NCBI GenBank assembly: GCA_963726775.1
Contig: CAVSDL010000008.1
Span: 186,001 to 250,000 of the forward strand
Length of the DNA stretch: 64,000 bases
Source of the DNA: CAIWHR01 sp963726775
GTDB lineage: Bacteria; Pseudomonadota; Gammaproteobacteria; Burkholderiales; Casimicrobiaceae
Direction: 5' to 3'
The notes beneath the pieces were generated by a model. The model ran no database searches and was not told the origin of the DNA. It saw only the letters and a list, made by a program, of their open reading frames with translations. The stretch's first letter is position 1, and every line of letters begins with the position of its first letter. The position numbers were made by a program, and so were the translations under genes. Shown in pieces: positions 52,350-60,969 of the stretch.

Positions 52350-53870
52350 ATGACCTCGTTGACCTTACGACCCGGCAAGTTTCGCCTCGCCGACCTCCGC
52401 CGACTGTGGACGGAGCCGCTGGTGCTCGTGTCCGATGCCGCTGCCCGGCCGGCCGTCGACGCCGCCGCCGAAACCGTGAATCGCGTCATCGCCACCGGGC
52501 GTACGGTTTACGGCGTCAACACGGGCTTCGGTCTTCTCGCCCGCACGCGCATCGACCACGCCCGCCTCGCCGAGCTGCAGCGCGCGCTGGTGCTGTCGCA
52601 TTCGGCGGGGACCGGCCCGCTGCTCGACGATGCCACGGTGCGGCTCGTCATCGCCTTGAAGGCGGCCTCCCTCGCGCGCGGCCATTCGGGCGTGCGCTGG
52701 GCCGTGATCGACGCGCTCGTCGCGCTCGCGAACGCGGGCATCGTTCCCTGCATCCCGGCGCAAGGATCGGTCGGCGCCTCGGGCGACCTCGCGCCGCTGG
52801 CGCACCTGTCAGCGGTGCTGATCGGCGAGGGCGAGGCGCGGATCGCCGGCCGCATGGTTCCCGCGCGCGTAGCGCTGGATGAGGCGGGCCTCGAACCGGT
52901 CGTGCTGGGACCGAAGGAAGGTCTCGCGCTGCTCAACGGCACCCAGGTCTCCACGGCGCTTGCGCTCGCGGGCCTGTTCGCCGCCGAGCGCGCAATGGCC
53001 GCCGCGTTCGTCGCGGGCGCGCTGTCGATCGATGCATGCCTTGGCAGCGACACGCCGTTCGATGCGCGCATCCAGGCCGTTCGCGGCCATCGCGGGCAGG
53101 CCGACGCCGCGGCGATCTACCGCGATCTGCTCGCCGGCAGCGGCATCCGCGATTCGCACAAGGATTGCCACCGCGTGCAGGATCCGTACAGTTTGCGGTG
53201 CCAGCCGCAGGTGATGGGAGCCTGCCTCGACCTGATGCGCCGCGCCGCGGAGGTCCTTGTTACCGAGGCCAACGCGGTATCCGACAACCCGCTCGTCTTC
53301 GCCGATACGGACGAGATTCTCTCCGGCGGCAACTTCCACGCCGAGCCGGTCGCGTTCGCGGCCGACACTCTCGCGCTGGCGATCGCGGAAATGGGCGCGC
53401 TGTCCGAGCGACGCATCGCGCTGCTGATGGACACGAACCTGTCGGGGCTCCCGCCCTTTCTCGTCGAGGACGGCGGCGTCAATTCCGGCTTCATGATCGC
53501 GCACGTGACGGCCGCCGCGCTCGCGTCCGAAAACAAGTCGCTGGCGCACCCGGCCTCGGTCGATTCGCTGCCGACGTCGGCCAACCAGGAAGACCACGTC
53601 AGCATGGCGACGTTCGCCGCGCGCCGGCTCGGGCCGATGGCGGCGAACACCGCGCGCATCGTCGCCGTCGAGTTGCTTGCGGGTGCCCAGGGCGTGGAGC
53701 TGCGCCGGCCTTTGGCGACGTCGGCAAAGCTCGCGGCGGCGTTGGCGATGATTCGTGCCGACGCTGCGTTCTGGGATCGCGACCGCGCGTTTGCCCCGGA
53801 CCTGGAGGCAATACGCGTCCGTGTCGAGCGAGGTGATTTTGTCCCGTATGCCGGGACGTTGATCTCATAA
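52350..53870 (+). CDS. hutH: HutH, histidine ammonia-lyase
   Basis: HutH deaminates histidine to urocanate. The 506-residue enzyme carries the tripeptide that cyclises to the MIO electrophile, Ala143-Ser144-Gly145 in GSVGASGDLAPL, Tyr54 in TVYGVNTGFG, and QDPYSLRCQPQVMG with the catalytic-region tyrosine. QEDHVSMATFAARR is also typical. ATG 52350 lies 97 bp from the divergent mutS start. hutU follows after 117 bp. A CACAAT upstream (52315-52320) may be a weak -10. Confidence 0.95.
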   Translation: MTSLTLRPGKFRLADLRRLWTEPLVLVSDAAARPAVDAAAETVNRVIATGRTVYGVNTGFGLLARTRIDHARLAELQRALVLSHSAGTGPLLDDATVRLVIALKAASLARGHSGVRWAVIDALVALANAGIVPCIPAQGSVGASGDLAPLAHLSAVLIGEGEARIAGRMVPARVALDEAGLEPVVLGPKEGLALLNGTQVSTALALAGLFAAERAMAAAFVAGALSIDACLGSDTPFDARIQAVRGHRGQADAAAIYRDLLAGSGIRDSHKDCHRVQDPYSLRCQPQVMGACLDLMRRAAEVLVTEANAVSDNPLVFADTDEILSGGNFHAEPVAFAADTLALAIAEMGALSERRIALLMDTNLSGLPPFLVEDGGVNSGFMIAHVTAAALASENKSLAHPASVDSLPTSANQEDHVSMATFAARRLGPMAANTARIVAVELLAGAQGVELRRPLATSAKLAAALAMIRADAAFWDRDRAFAPDLEAIRVRVERGDFVPYAGTLIS

Positions 53871-53987
53871 TCGCGCGCCCGGTTGCTCGACGCGACCCTG
53901 CGGGCGGCCGCGGCCCGAGTGACGCGGCGTGCCGACTGCGCGACAATCACCCTTGCAGCGGGCTCTCTATCCCGCCGGAAAACTGCC

Positions 53988-55700
53988 ATGCGCCCTGACG
54001 ACTCGCCTCCCATTGTCTCCGCAGGTCCCGGCACGCGGCGTGCCGACCGCGTGATCCGCGCGCCGCGCGGCGTCGCGCGCACGGCGAAATCGTGGCTCAC
54101 CGAAGCGCCGCTGCGCATGATTCAGAACAACCTCGATCCCGAGGTCGCCGAAAATCCGTCGGAGCTGGTCGTGTACGGCGGCATCGGCCGCGCCGCCCGC
54201 AACTGGGAATGCTACGACGCGATCATCGCGGCGCTGCGCGAGCTCGAAGACGACGAGTCACTGCTGATCCAGTCCGGCAAGCCGGTTGGTGTATTCAAGA
54301 CGCATCCGGACGCGCCGCGCGTGCTGATCGCCAACTCCAACCTCGTGCCGAAATGGGCAACGTGGGATCACTTCAACGAACTCGACCGCAAGGGTCTGAT
54401 GATGTTCGGCCAGATGACGGCCGGATCCTGGATCTACATCGGCAGCCAGGGCATCGTGCAGGGGACTTACGAGACGTTCGCCGAAGCGGGCCGCCAGCAT
54501 TACGGCGGACGCCTCGACGACCGATGGATCCTTACCGCGGGACTCGGCGGGATGGGCGGCGCGCAACCGCTCGCGGCGACGATGGCCGGCGCGTCGATGC
54601 TGGCCATCGAATGCCAGCAGGACCGGATCGACATGCGCCTTGCCACGCGCTACCTCGACCGGCAGGCGAAGGACCTGGACGATGCGCTTGCGATCCTGCG
54701 CGAGGCATGCGCGAATCGGCAGCCGGTGTCCATCGGCCTCGTTGGCAACGCTGCGGATATCCTGCCCGAGCTCGTGCGGCGCAACGTGCGGCCCGACATG
54801 GTGACCGACCAGACGTCGGCACACGACCTCGTGTACGGCTACCTGCCGTCCGGATGGACCGTCGCGCGCTGGCGTGCCGCGCAGGCCGATCCGGCGCAGC
54901 ACGCGGAGCTTGTTGCCGCCGCCAAGACTTCGATCAAGGCCCACGTCGGCGCAATGCTCGCGTTCCAAGCGCGCGGCGTTCCGACGTTCGACTACGGCAA
55001 CAACATCCGGCAGGTCGCGTCCGACGAAGGCGTGGCCGACGCGTTCGCGTTCCCCGGCTTCGTGCCCGCGTACATTCGTCCGCTGTTCTGCGAAGGAAAA
55101 GGCCCGTTCCGCTGGGTCGCGCTTTCCGGCGATCCGGAGGATATCTACCGGACGGATCGCAAGGTCAAGAGCCTCTTTCCGGACGACGCGCACGTGCACC
55201 GCTGGCTCGACATGGCGCGCGAGCGCATCGCATTCCAGGGATTGCCGGCGCGCATCTGCTGGCTGGGATTGGGCGAGCGGCATGTTGCGGGCCTCGCATT
55301 CAACGAGATGGTGAGAACAGGCGAACTGAAGGCGCCCATCGTGATCGGCCGCGATCATCTCGACACCGGAAGCGTCGCGAGCCCCAATCGTGAAACGGAG
55401 GCGATGGCCGACGGCTCGGACGCGGTGTCCGACTGGCCGCTCCTGAACGCGCTCCTCAATGTCGCGGCGGGAGCGACCTGGGTGTCGCTGCACCACGGGG
55501 GCGGCGTCGGGATGGGCTACTCGCAGCATGCCGGCGTGGTCATCGTCTGCGACGGCACCGACGCCGCCGCGAAACGCATTGCCCGCGTGCTGTGGAACGA
55601 TCCGGCGACCGGCGTCATGCGCCACGCCGACGCGGGCTACGCGAAGGCGATCGAGGTCGCCAAGGTGAAGGGCCTGAAGCTGCCGATGCTTCGAGGCTGA
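53988..55700 (+). CDS. hutU: HutU, urocanate hydratase
   Basis: HutU adds water to urocanate using tightly bound NAD+. The 570-residue product contains the NAD-binding GLGGMGGAQPLAATMAGA, WDHFNELDRKGLMMFGQM, TDQTSAHDLVYGYLPSGW and HHGGGVGMGYSQHAGVVIV. It begins at ATG 53988 with an N-terminal stretch (residues 1-25) longer than that of many homologues. It ends HADAGYAKAIEVAKVKGLKL and PMLRG; this tail is repeated twice more just downstream, listed as a separate repeat. hutI, hutG and hutC are not in the window. Confidence 0.95.
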   Translation: MRPDDSPPIVSAGPGTRRADRVIRAPRGVARTAKSWLTEAPLRMIQNNLDPEVAENPSELVVYGGIGRAARNWECYDAIIAALRELEDDESLLIQSGKPVGVFKTHPDAPRVLIANSNLVPKWATWDHFNELDRKGLMMFGQMTAGSWIYIGSQGIVQGTYETFAEAGRQHYGGRLDDRWILTAGLGGMGGAQPLAATMAGASMLAIECQQDRIDMRLATRYLDRQAKDLDDALAILREACANRQPVSIGLVGNAADILPELVRRNVRPDMVTDQTSAHDLVYGYLPSGWTVARWRAAQADPAQHAELVAAAKTSIKAHVGAMLAFQARGVPTFDYGNNIRQVASDEGVADAFAFPGFVPAYIRPLFCEGKGPFRWVALSGDPEDIYRTDRKVKSLFPDDAHVHRWLDMARERIAFQGLPARICWLGLGERHVAGLAFNEMVRTGELKAPIVIGRDHLDTGSVASPNRETEAMADGSDAVSDWPLLNALLNVAAGATWVSLHHGGGVGMGYSQHAGVVIVCDGTDAAAKRIARVLWNDPATGVMRHADAGYAKAIEVAKVKGLKLPMLRG

Positions 55701-56052
55701 CGTTGCCGGTCGCTTCTCCGCCTCCGGGGTCGCATCCCCACTCGCCTGGCGAGCGGGGCCCCTGCTACCCCCTTCGGCGTCCTACCGGCGTCATGCGCCA
55801 CGCCGACGCGGGCTATGCCAAGGCGATCGAGGTCGCGAAGGTGAAGGGCCTGAAGCTGCCGATGCTTCGAGGCTGACGTTGCCGGTCGCCTCTCCGCCTC
55901 CGGGGTCGCATCCCCACTCGCCTGGCGAGCGGGGCCCCTGCTACCCCCTTCGGCGTCCTACCGGCGTCATGCGCCACGCCGACGCGGGCTACGCCAAGGC
56001 GATCGAGGTCGCGCGCGCCAAGAAACTCAAGCTGCCGATGCTGGGACGATGA
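55608..56052 (+). repeat. 176-bp tandem repeat of the hutU 3' end (two full copies plus one partial)
   Basis: Unit 1 (55608-55783) covers the last 93 bp of hutU and an 83-bp spacer. Unit 2 (55784-55959) repeats it with only four differences. A third, partial copy (55960-56052) holds the coding part only. The three stop codons are spaced exactly 176 bp (55698, 55874, 56050). Differences between copies 1 and 2 in the coding part are all at third codon positions (Tyr TAC/TAT, two Ala codons). Copy 3 encodes EVARAKKLKLPMLGR instead of EVAKVKGLKLPMLRG. As 176 is not a multiple of three, the copies are in different frames. Each spacer holds an 11-bp inverted repeat (55736-55758 and 55912-55934). 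Confidence 0.95.
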
Positions 56053-56226
56053 CGTAGCGGTTCGCGAATTCCGAAGCGCGCGTTCGCAAACGCGCGCACG
56101 AGTGCAACCGCCAAGCTTTGCCGATTTGAGTGATAGTGCCTGCAAGATTGGCGTCGTTCCCGCGTTCGCGGGAACGACAATCATGTTCGCGAAAGTGTCA
56201 CGCAGTGCTGCAATGATCGATAGGCG
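55701..56226. other. 526-bp region between hutU and the Fbp-type ABC genes
   Basis: No intact gene is seen. The first 352 bp are the hutU tail repeats. The rest (56053-56226) holds one strong palindrome at 56153-56178 and no recognisable gene or promoter. Confidence 0.7.
56153..56178. repeat. REP-like palindrome between convergent genes
   Basis: GTCGTTCCCGCG and CGCGGGAACGAC are perfect 12-bp arms around TT. The sequence resembles the dispersed extragenic palindromes of the 'cattcccgcg / cgcgggaatg' type common in proteobacterial genomes. It may also act as a terminator for hutU or the convergent ABC operon, but has no T-tract. Confidence 0.7.
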
Positions 56227-57282
56227 TCAGAATACCCAGAGTTCCTCGCGCGGCAGATGCAACCAGTGCCGGCCACCGGCAATCGGCTTGTCGCCGTACG
56301 CACGCAGCCGCGTCTCGCCCAGCGCGAACAGATGTTCCCATTTGTCACCGAGATACATCGACGTCGTGAGGTCGGCTTCGAGCCGGTTTTCTCCCGGACC
56401 TGTGGAGAGCCGTATGCATTCGAGGCGAATCATGGCGACGCCGTCGGCGCCTGCCCTGACGCTTGCCTTCGCGGATCCCCACAACCGCCAGCCGTCGCCT
56501 TCGAGCAACGCGGCGCCGCCGCGGATCTCGGCGACGCGGCCGGTCATCCGGTTGTTGCTGCCCATGAAGTCCGCGGTAAACAGCGTCGCCGGATTGCCGT
56601 ACATCTGCTGCGGGGTTCCCTGCTGTTCGATGCGGCCGTTGTTGAGAAGGAGGATCCGGTCGGACATCGCAAGCGCCTCGCTCTGGTCGTGCGTCACGCA
56701 CAGCGCGGACAGATGCATCCGGACGATCAGCTCGCGCAGCCAGGCGCGCGCCTCCTCGCGGAGCTTGGCATCGAGGTTCGAAAGCGGCTCGTCGAGCAGG
56801 ATCACCGGCGGGTTGTAGACGAGCGCCCGCGCCAGCGCGACGCGCTGCTGCTGGCCGCCGGAAAGCTGGTGCGGGAAGCGTTCGGCGAGGTGCGCCAGCG
56901 AGAGCTGCTCGAGCGCCGTTGTCACACGCGTCCCTATCGCTTCGCCACCGATCCGGCGGAGGCGCAACCCGTAGGCCACGTTCTCGAACACGGTCTTGTG
57001 CGGCCACAGCGCATAGGACTGGAACACGAGGCCCAGATTGCGGCCTTCGGCGGGAATGTCGCTGCCGCCGGCGCCATCGAACACCACCTTGTCTCCGATC
57101 TTGATGGTGCCTTCGTGCGGCACTTCGAGCCCCGCGACCGCGCGCAGCAGCGTCGTCTTGCCGCTGCCCGACGGGCCGAGCAGCGACACGACTTCGCCTC
57201 GATCGAGCGTCAGCGAGACGCCTTTCAGGATCGGATTGTCGCCGTAGGTGAGGTGCAGGTTGTCGACGGTGAGTTCTGCCAT
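56227..57282 (-). CDS. ABC importer ATPase, FbpC/PotA-like
   Basis: The 351-residue ATPase has Walker A LGPSGSGKTTLLRAVAGLE (36-43), the Q-loop LVFQSYALWPHKTVFENVAY, signature QLSGGQQQRVALARAL, Walker B VILLDEPLSNLD and H-loop CVTHDQSEAL. A C-terminal TOBE-like domain starts near residue 270. FQSYALWPHKTV and the neighbours are typical of the FbpABC iron(III) and phosphonate-type importers. It begins at 57282, 22 bp after the permease stop, and ends near the REP-like palindrome. Confidence 0.9.
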   Translation of the reverse strand: MAELTVDNLHLTYGDNPILKGVSLTLDRGEVVSLLGPSGSGKTTLLRAVAGLEVPHEGTIKIGDKVVFDGAGGSDIPAEGRNLGLVFQSYALWPHKTVFENVAYGLRLRRIGGEAIGTRVTTALEQLSLAHLAERFPHQLSGGQQQRVALARALVYNPPVILLDEPLSNLDAKLREEARAWLRELIVRMHLSALCVTHDQSEALAMSDRILLLNNGRIEQQGTPQQMYGNPATLFTADFMGSNNRMTGRVAEIRGGAALLEGDGWRLWGSAKASVRAGADGVAMIRLECIRLSTGPGENRLEADLTTSMYLGDKWEHLFALGETRLRAYGDKPIAGGRHWLHLPREELWVF

Positions 57283-57304
57283 GGCCGTTTCCCCGGTTCT
57301 CGGT

Positions 57305-58987
57305 TCAGTCGCGCAGCTTGACGCCGAAGCGCAGTGCGATCGCGAGGCCGACGCCGACCAGCACGACATTGACGAATGACAGCGCGGCGACGACATCGAT
57401 CGCGCCGCCTTGCCACAGCGACACCAGCTGGGCGCCGATGACTTCGGTGCCGGGCGCCAGCAGGTAGACGCCAGTCGAATACTCGCGCTCGAAGATCATG
57501 AAGACCAGGAGCCACGACGCCAGCAGCCCGGGCCTGATCAGGGGCAGCGTGATGTGGCGTGAGATCTGCCCGCGGCTCGCGCCGACGGTACGGGCGGCTT
57601 CTTCGAGCTCGGTGCTCACCTGCAGCAGCGACGACGAGATGAGCCGCATGCCGTAGGCCAGCCAGACCACGGTGTACGCGAGCCACATGCTGAAGATCGT
57701 GGTGCGCAGAGGTGTGAGCGGCGGGAAGAACAGGAATACCCACAGGAACGCGAGCCCCGCGAGCAGTCCCGGCACCGCGCGCGGCACCAGTACCAGGTAA
57801 TCGACCAAGCGCGACCAGCCGTCATTGCGCCGGTGGGTCGCGAAGCCGATCGCCGTGTAACAGGCGACCGCGATGGCGCCGCCGACGGTGCCGATCAGGA
57901 TCGTGTTCCAGATCGCGCGGATCAGCGTGGGTTCGTCCCAGATCGAAATGAAGTGCTCGAGCGTCGCCACGTCCGCCAGCTTCGCGCCGTAACCCCAGTT
58001 CGAGACGAAGGCGCGCAGCGCGATTCCCGACAGCGGAACGATGACGCCCACGAACAGCCACAGGCCGATCAGCCCGGCGGCGACCCACTTCCATTTGCCG
58101 AGCGGCAATTCCCGCATGCGCCCGGCCTTGCCCTTGATGGTTGCGTACTTGCGCGCGTTCTGCAGCAGATAGCGTTGCAGCAGAACCAGCGGGAAGGTGA
58201 CGGCAACGATGCAGATCGCAACGGCCGCCATCAGGTGGTAGGACGGCACGCCGAGCTTGTTCGTGAGTTTGTAGAGATACGTCGAGAGCACCAGATGGCC
58301 CTCGGGGTCGCCCAGCACCAGAGGCAGGCCGAATAGCTCGAAACCGAGAAAGAAGACGAGAACGGCGGCGAACAGCAGCGCCGGCTGGATCAGCGGCAGG
58401 CTCACCGTGAGAGCGACGCGAAACGGCGAGGCGCCCGCCACCCGCGCGGCTTCCTCGACGTCGGAGCCCAGGCTCTTCAATGCCGCCGATGCGTAGACGT
58501 AGACGTTGGGCACGTGCGTCAACCCCGCGATGACGCCGATGGCGGTGAGCGAGTAGATGCCCCACGGTGCGCCGCCGAAGAGTTCGGTCACCCACACCGT
58601 GTAGAAGCCGACCGGACCGGCAGCCACGACGAATCCGAAGGCCAGGACCATCGGCGACACAAAGCTCGGCACCAGCAGCAGCGGCTCGATCCAGCGCTTG
58701 CCCGGCAGGTCGGTGCGCTCCATCACGAACGCGAGCAGGCCCCCTAACGGGATCGCAATGACCACCATCGCCGCCGCGATGGCCAGCGAATTGAGCGAGG
58801 CGCTCCAGAAATCAGGATCGGCGAAGATGAACGCGTAGGCTTCGAAGCTCGCGGTCTTCCGCGGGTCGAAGAAGGGCGCCGACAAGAAGCTCTGGTAGAA
58901 AATGAGCGACAGCGGCGAGAGCACCGCGGCCGCCGTCACCAGGATGGTCAGGCTGCGGGGAACCGCAGCGAGGACAGCCGTGCGCAT
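57305..58987 (-). CDS. Fused-dimer ABC permease, FbpB-like
   Basis: A 560-residue protein with about 12 membrane spans in two homologous halves, as in FbpB/SfuB. Each half carries an EAA coupling loop: EEAARVAGASPFRVALTVSL and EEAARTVGASRGQISRHITL. Spans such as SLTILVTAAAVLSPLSLIFY and WLAYTVVWLAYGMRL are clear. The start at ATG 58987 is preferred over TTG 59008. The genes are in the order binding protein, permease, ATPase on the minus strand. Confidence 0.9.
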   Translation of the reverse strand: MRTAVLAAVPRSLTILVTAAAVLSPLSLIFYQSFLSAPFFDPRKTASFEAYAFIFADPDFWSASLNSLAIAAAMVVIAIPLGGLLAFVMERTDLPGKRWIEPLLLVPSFVSPMVLAFGFVVAAGPVGFYTVWVTELFGGAPWGIYSLTAIGVIAGLTHVPNVYVYASAALKSLGSDVEEAARVAGASPFRVALTVSLPLIQPALLFAAVLVFFLGFELFGLPLVLGDPEGHLVLSTYLYKLTNKLGVPSYHLMAAVAICIVAVTFPLVLLQRYLLQNARKYATIKGKAGRMRELPLGKWKWVAAGLIGLWLFVGVIVPLSGIALRAFVSNWGYGAKLADVATLEHFISIWDEPTLIRAIWNTILIGTVGGAIAVACYTAIGFATHRRNDGWSRLVDYLVLVPRAVPGLLAGLAFLWVFLFFPPLTPLRTTIFSMWLAYTVVWLAYGMRLISSSLLQVSTELEEAARTVGASRGQISRHITLPLIRPGLLASWLLVFMIFEREYSTGVYLLAPGTEVIGAQLVSLWQGGAIDVVAALSFVNVVLVGVGLAIALRFGVKLRD

Positions 58988-59086
58988 CGAAGGTTCGGGG
59001 ATTGGCAAACGCGTGCCGGATCCGCAGTCGGAATCGCGGGCGCTACCGCCATGCTGCGAAGCCTGCGCGGACTACGGCCGTTGCCG

Positions 59087-60187
59087 CTACTTGGCGGCGG
59101 CGCCGGATTGCACCGTCGCCTTCCAGTCGGCCAGGAATTCCAGCCGCTTCTTCTGGTCGAGCATCCCGGCGATTTCCGCGTTGACCGGTATGGGCTTCAC
59201 GTTCGCTCCGAGCCGCTTGTTGAGCGAGGCCGCCGTGTACTCGGCGTCGACGTCGCCGCGGATGGAGAAGAGCTCGACGTCGCCGCCGATCTGCGTCTGG
59301 CCGCGCTGCGAGAGGATGTAGTCGGTCCAGAGCTTCGCCGCATTGGGGTTCTTGGCCTTCTTGCCGATGAACATCACGCGCGACAGCACCAGCGTGTAGT
59401 CGCTGGGCAGCACGACTCCCAGCGCCGGATCCTTCTTGGTGCGCACCAGCGCGTAGGAGCCCAGGACGTTGTATCCCAGCAGATGTTCGCCCGACGACAC
59501 CTTTTCCAGCATGTTGCCGGTGCTCGCGTACACGCGGTAACTCGACGCGCCGAAGCCCTTTTCGAGGTCCTTCATCCCGGCGAAGTACTTGGTGTCCTGC
59601 ACGACGAACATGAAACCGACGCCGCTTTTCTCGATGTCGTAGGTCGTGACCTTGCCCTTGAACTTGTCCGCCTTGGCGGTGATGAGCTTGACGAACGCCG
59701 CGTGGTCCTGCGGTACCTCCTCGGGGGTCACGAGCCGCTTGTTGTAGATGAAGACGGCCGGCTCGTAGGTCGTGCCGTAGGCCTGGTTCTTGTAGACCGC
59801 CCAGGCCGGCAGTTTGGGCGCCTCTGGCGACAGGTAGGGCAATGCCTGCCCGTCGTCCACCAGCTTGATCTGCAGGTCCATGGCCGAACTCCACATGACG
59901 TCCGCGGAGCCCTGGCCGGAGGCGACCTCGGCGATGAAACGGTTGTACATCTCGGTCGAGTTCATGTCGTTGTACTCGACCTTGACGTTCGGGTAGAGCG
60001 CGCTGAAATCCTTGATCAGCGGCTGCGCGGCCTTCGTATCCAGCGCGCTGTAAATGACGACCTTGCCTTCCTTGCCCGCAGCGGCGATGGTCTGCGCGTA
60101 GTCGGCGGGGTAGCCGGGCGGCGCCGTCTGGGCCGACACGAAGGTGCTCGCTGCGGCGAGCGCCAGGGCGATGAGGCGTGCTGACAT
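59087..60187 (-). CDS. Periplasmic substrate-binding protein, Fbp-like
   Basis: The 366-residue protein has a signal peptide (MSARLIALALAAASTFVSA) and the extracellular solute-binding fold: AAGKEGKVVIYSALDTKAAQ, FSALYPNVKVEYNDMNSTEM, VASGQGSADVMWSSAMDLQI and a C-terminal NAKLWTDYILSQRGQ-type helix. Together with the FbpB/FbpC-like neighbours it fits an iron(III) importer. The same families also move 2-aminoethylphosphonate and polyamines, and no metal-ligand pair could be confirmed by eye, so the substrate stays open. Confidence 0.85.
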   Translation of the reverse strand: MSARLIALALAAASTFVSAQTAPPGYPADYAQTIAAAGKEGKVVIYSALDTKAAQPLIKDFSALYPNVKVEYNDMNSTEMYNRFIAEVASGQGSADVMWSSAMDLQIKLVDDGQALPYLSPEAPKLPAWAVYKNQAYGTTYEPAVFIYNKRLVTPEEVPQDHAAFVKLITAKADKFKGKVTTYDIEKSGVGFMFVVQDTKYFAGMKDLEKGFGASSYRVYASTGNMLEKVSSGEHLLGYNVLGSYALVRTKKDPALGVVLPSDYTLVLSRVMFIGKKAKNPNAAKLWTDYILSQRGQTQIGGDVELFSIRGDVDAEYTAASLNKRLGANVKPIPVNAEIAGMLDQKKRLEFLADWKATVQSGAAAK

Positions 60188-60316
60188 CGGGAACTCCTGC
60201 TGGGTGGGGAACGCGGGGTGTGCTTGCAGCGCAATTATAGACGTTGCCGGGTGCGCGACGCGGCGTCGATGCGCCATGGAACGCGACGCTCGGCTCGATC
60301 CCGCCGCGCGGCGTCG

Positions 60317-60919
60317 TCAGTCGACCGCGAGCTGGCCGTCGGACAGGCGAATCGTCAGGATCTTGCCCGCCGTCTCGACCCGCGCGCCATCGCCGGCGGA
60401 ATTCAGGCGGGGAGGGGCGCTGATCCACCATCCGTACTTCGCCATCCGAACGACGTCCTTCTCCGGCACCTGAACCGACAGCACGACCGCATCGGCGCCG
60501 TGCTGCCTCACTGTCCGGTTGTTGCGATCGACGACCAGCACGGCGAACGGACTTCTGACGTTGATCCACTCGTCCAGCATCAGGACGGTACCGAGATCGC
60601 TGACGAGGACGAATCGAGGTCCGAACTGCTGGGGCAGCGCGTGCGACCACAGGAGCGTGCGCACGGATCCTGCGATCGAGATGAGCTCGCCAGTCCCACG
60701 AAGCGACTTCCAGTCATCTTGCGTGGAGACGACGAAGGCGAAGCGACCGGATGCGGATTTGAACTCCCGGCGGATGTCGGGGAGCGTGATCCGATCGGAT
60801 GGCGCCGCCGTCGGGGACGCGAGACCGCCAGCGCCAGCGATTTTCGCACCCGTCGCGATTGTCGCGACGAGCGCGGTGGCAGCGAGGACTGCCTGAATGA
60901 AGCTTCCGGGGAATGGCAT
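60317..60919 (-). CDS. Secreted protein of unknown function
   Basis: A 200-residue protein with an N-terminal signal (MPFPGSFIQAVLAATALVAT) and a folded-looking remainder: DDWKSLRGTGELISIAGSVR, RFVLVSDLGTVLMLDEWINV, FAVLVVDRNNRTVRQHGADA and a last VETAGKILTIRLSDGQLAVD. I recognise no domain. It lies between the Fbp-type importer and the PEP-CTERM protease gene and has no PEP-CTERM tail. The 129-bp gap to the importer holds nothing clear. Confidence 0.68.
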   Translation of the reverse strand: MPFPGSFIQAVLAATALVATIATGAKIAGAGGLASPTAAPSDRITLPDIRREFKSASGRFAFVVSTQDDWKSLRGTGELISIAGSVRTLLWSHALPQQFGPRFVLVSDLGTVLMLDEWINVRSPFAVLVVDRNNRTVRQHGADAVVLSVQVPEKDVVRMAKYGWWISAPPRLNSAGDGARVETAGKILTIRLSDGQLAVD

Positions 60920-60969
60920 GATCGAGGTGGCCCCTCTTTCATGCCTCCCAGCGTAGCACGCCCTTCCGG

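Noticed and set aside
55592..55876. Separate small gene ending in the second hutU tail copy
   Set aside because: The first half is a frame-shifted reading of hutU itself, with no start signal; only the tail is meaningful.
55608..56052. CRISPR-like or minisatellite array
   Set aside because: Units are 176 bp, partly coding and with no short spacers or cas genes; it is a gene-end duplication.
56227..60187. Assignment of the ABC importer as a 2-aminoethylphosphonate transporter
   Set aside because: No phosphonate catabolic gene is nearby and the sequence by eye does not decide between iron and phosphonate; kept as Fbp-like with open substrate.
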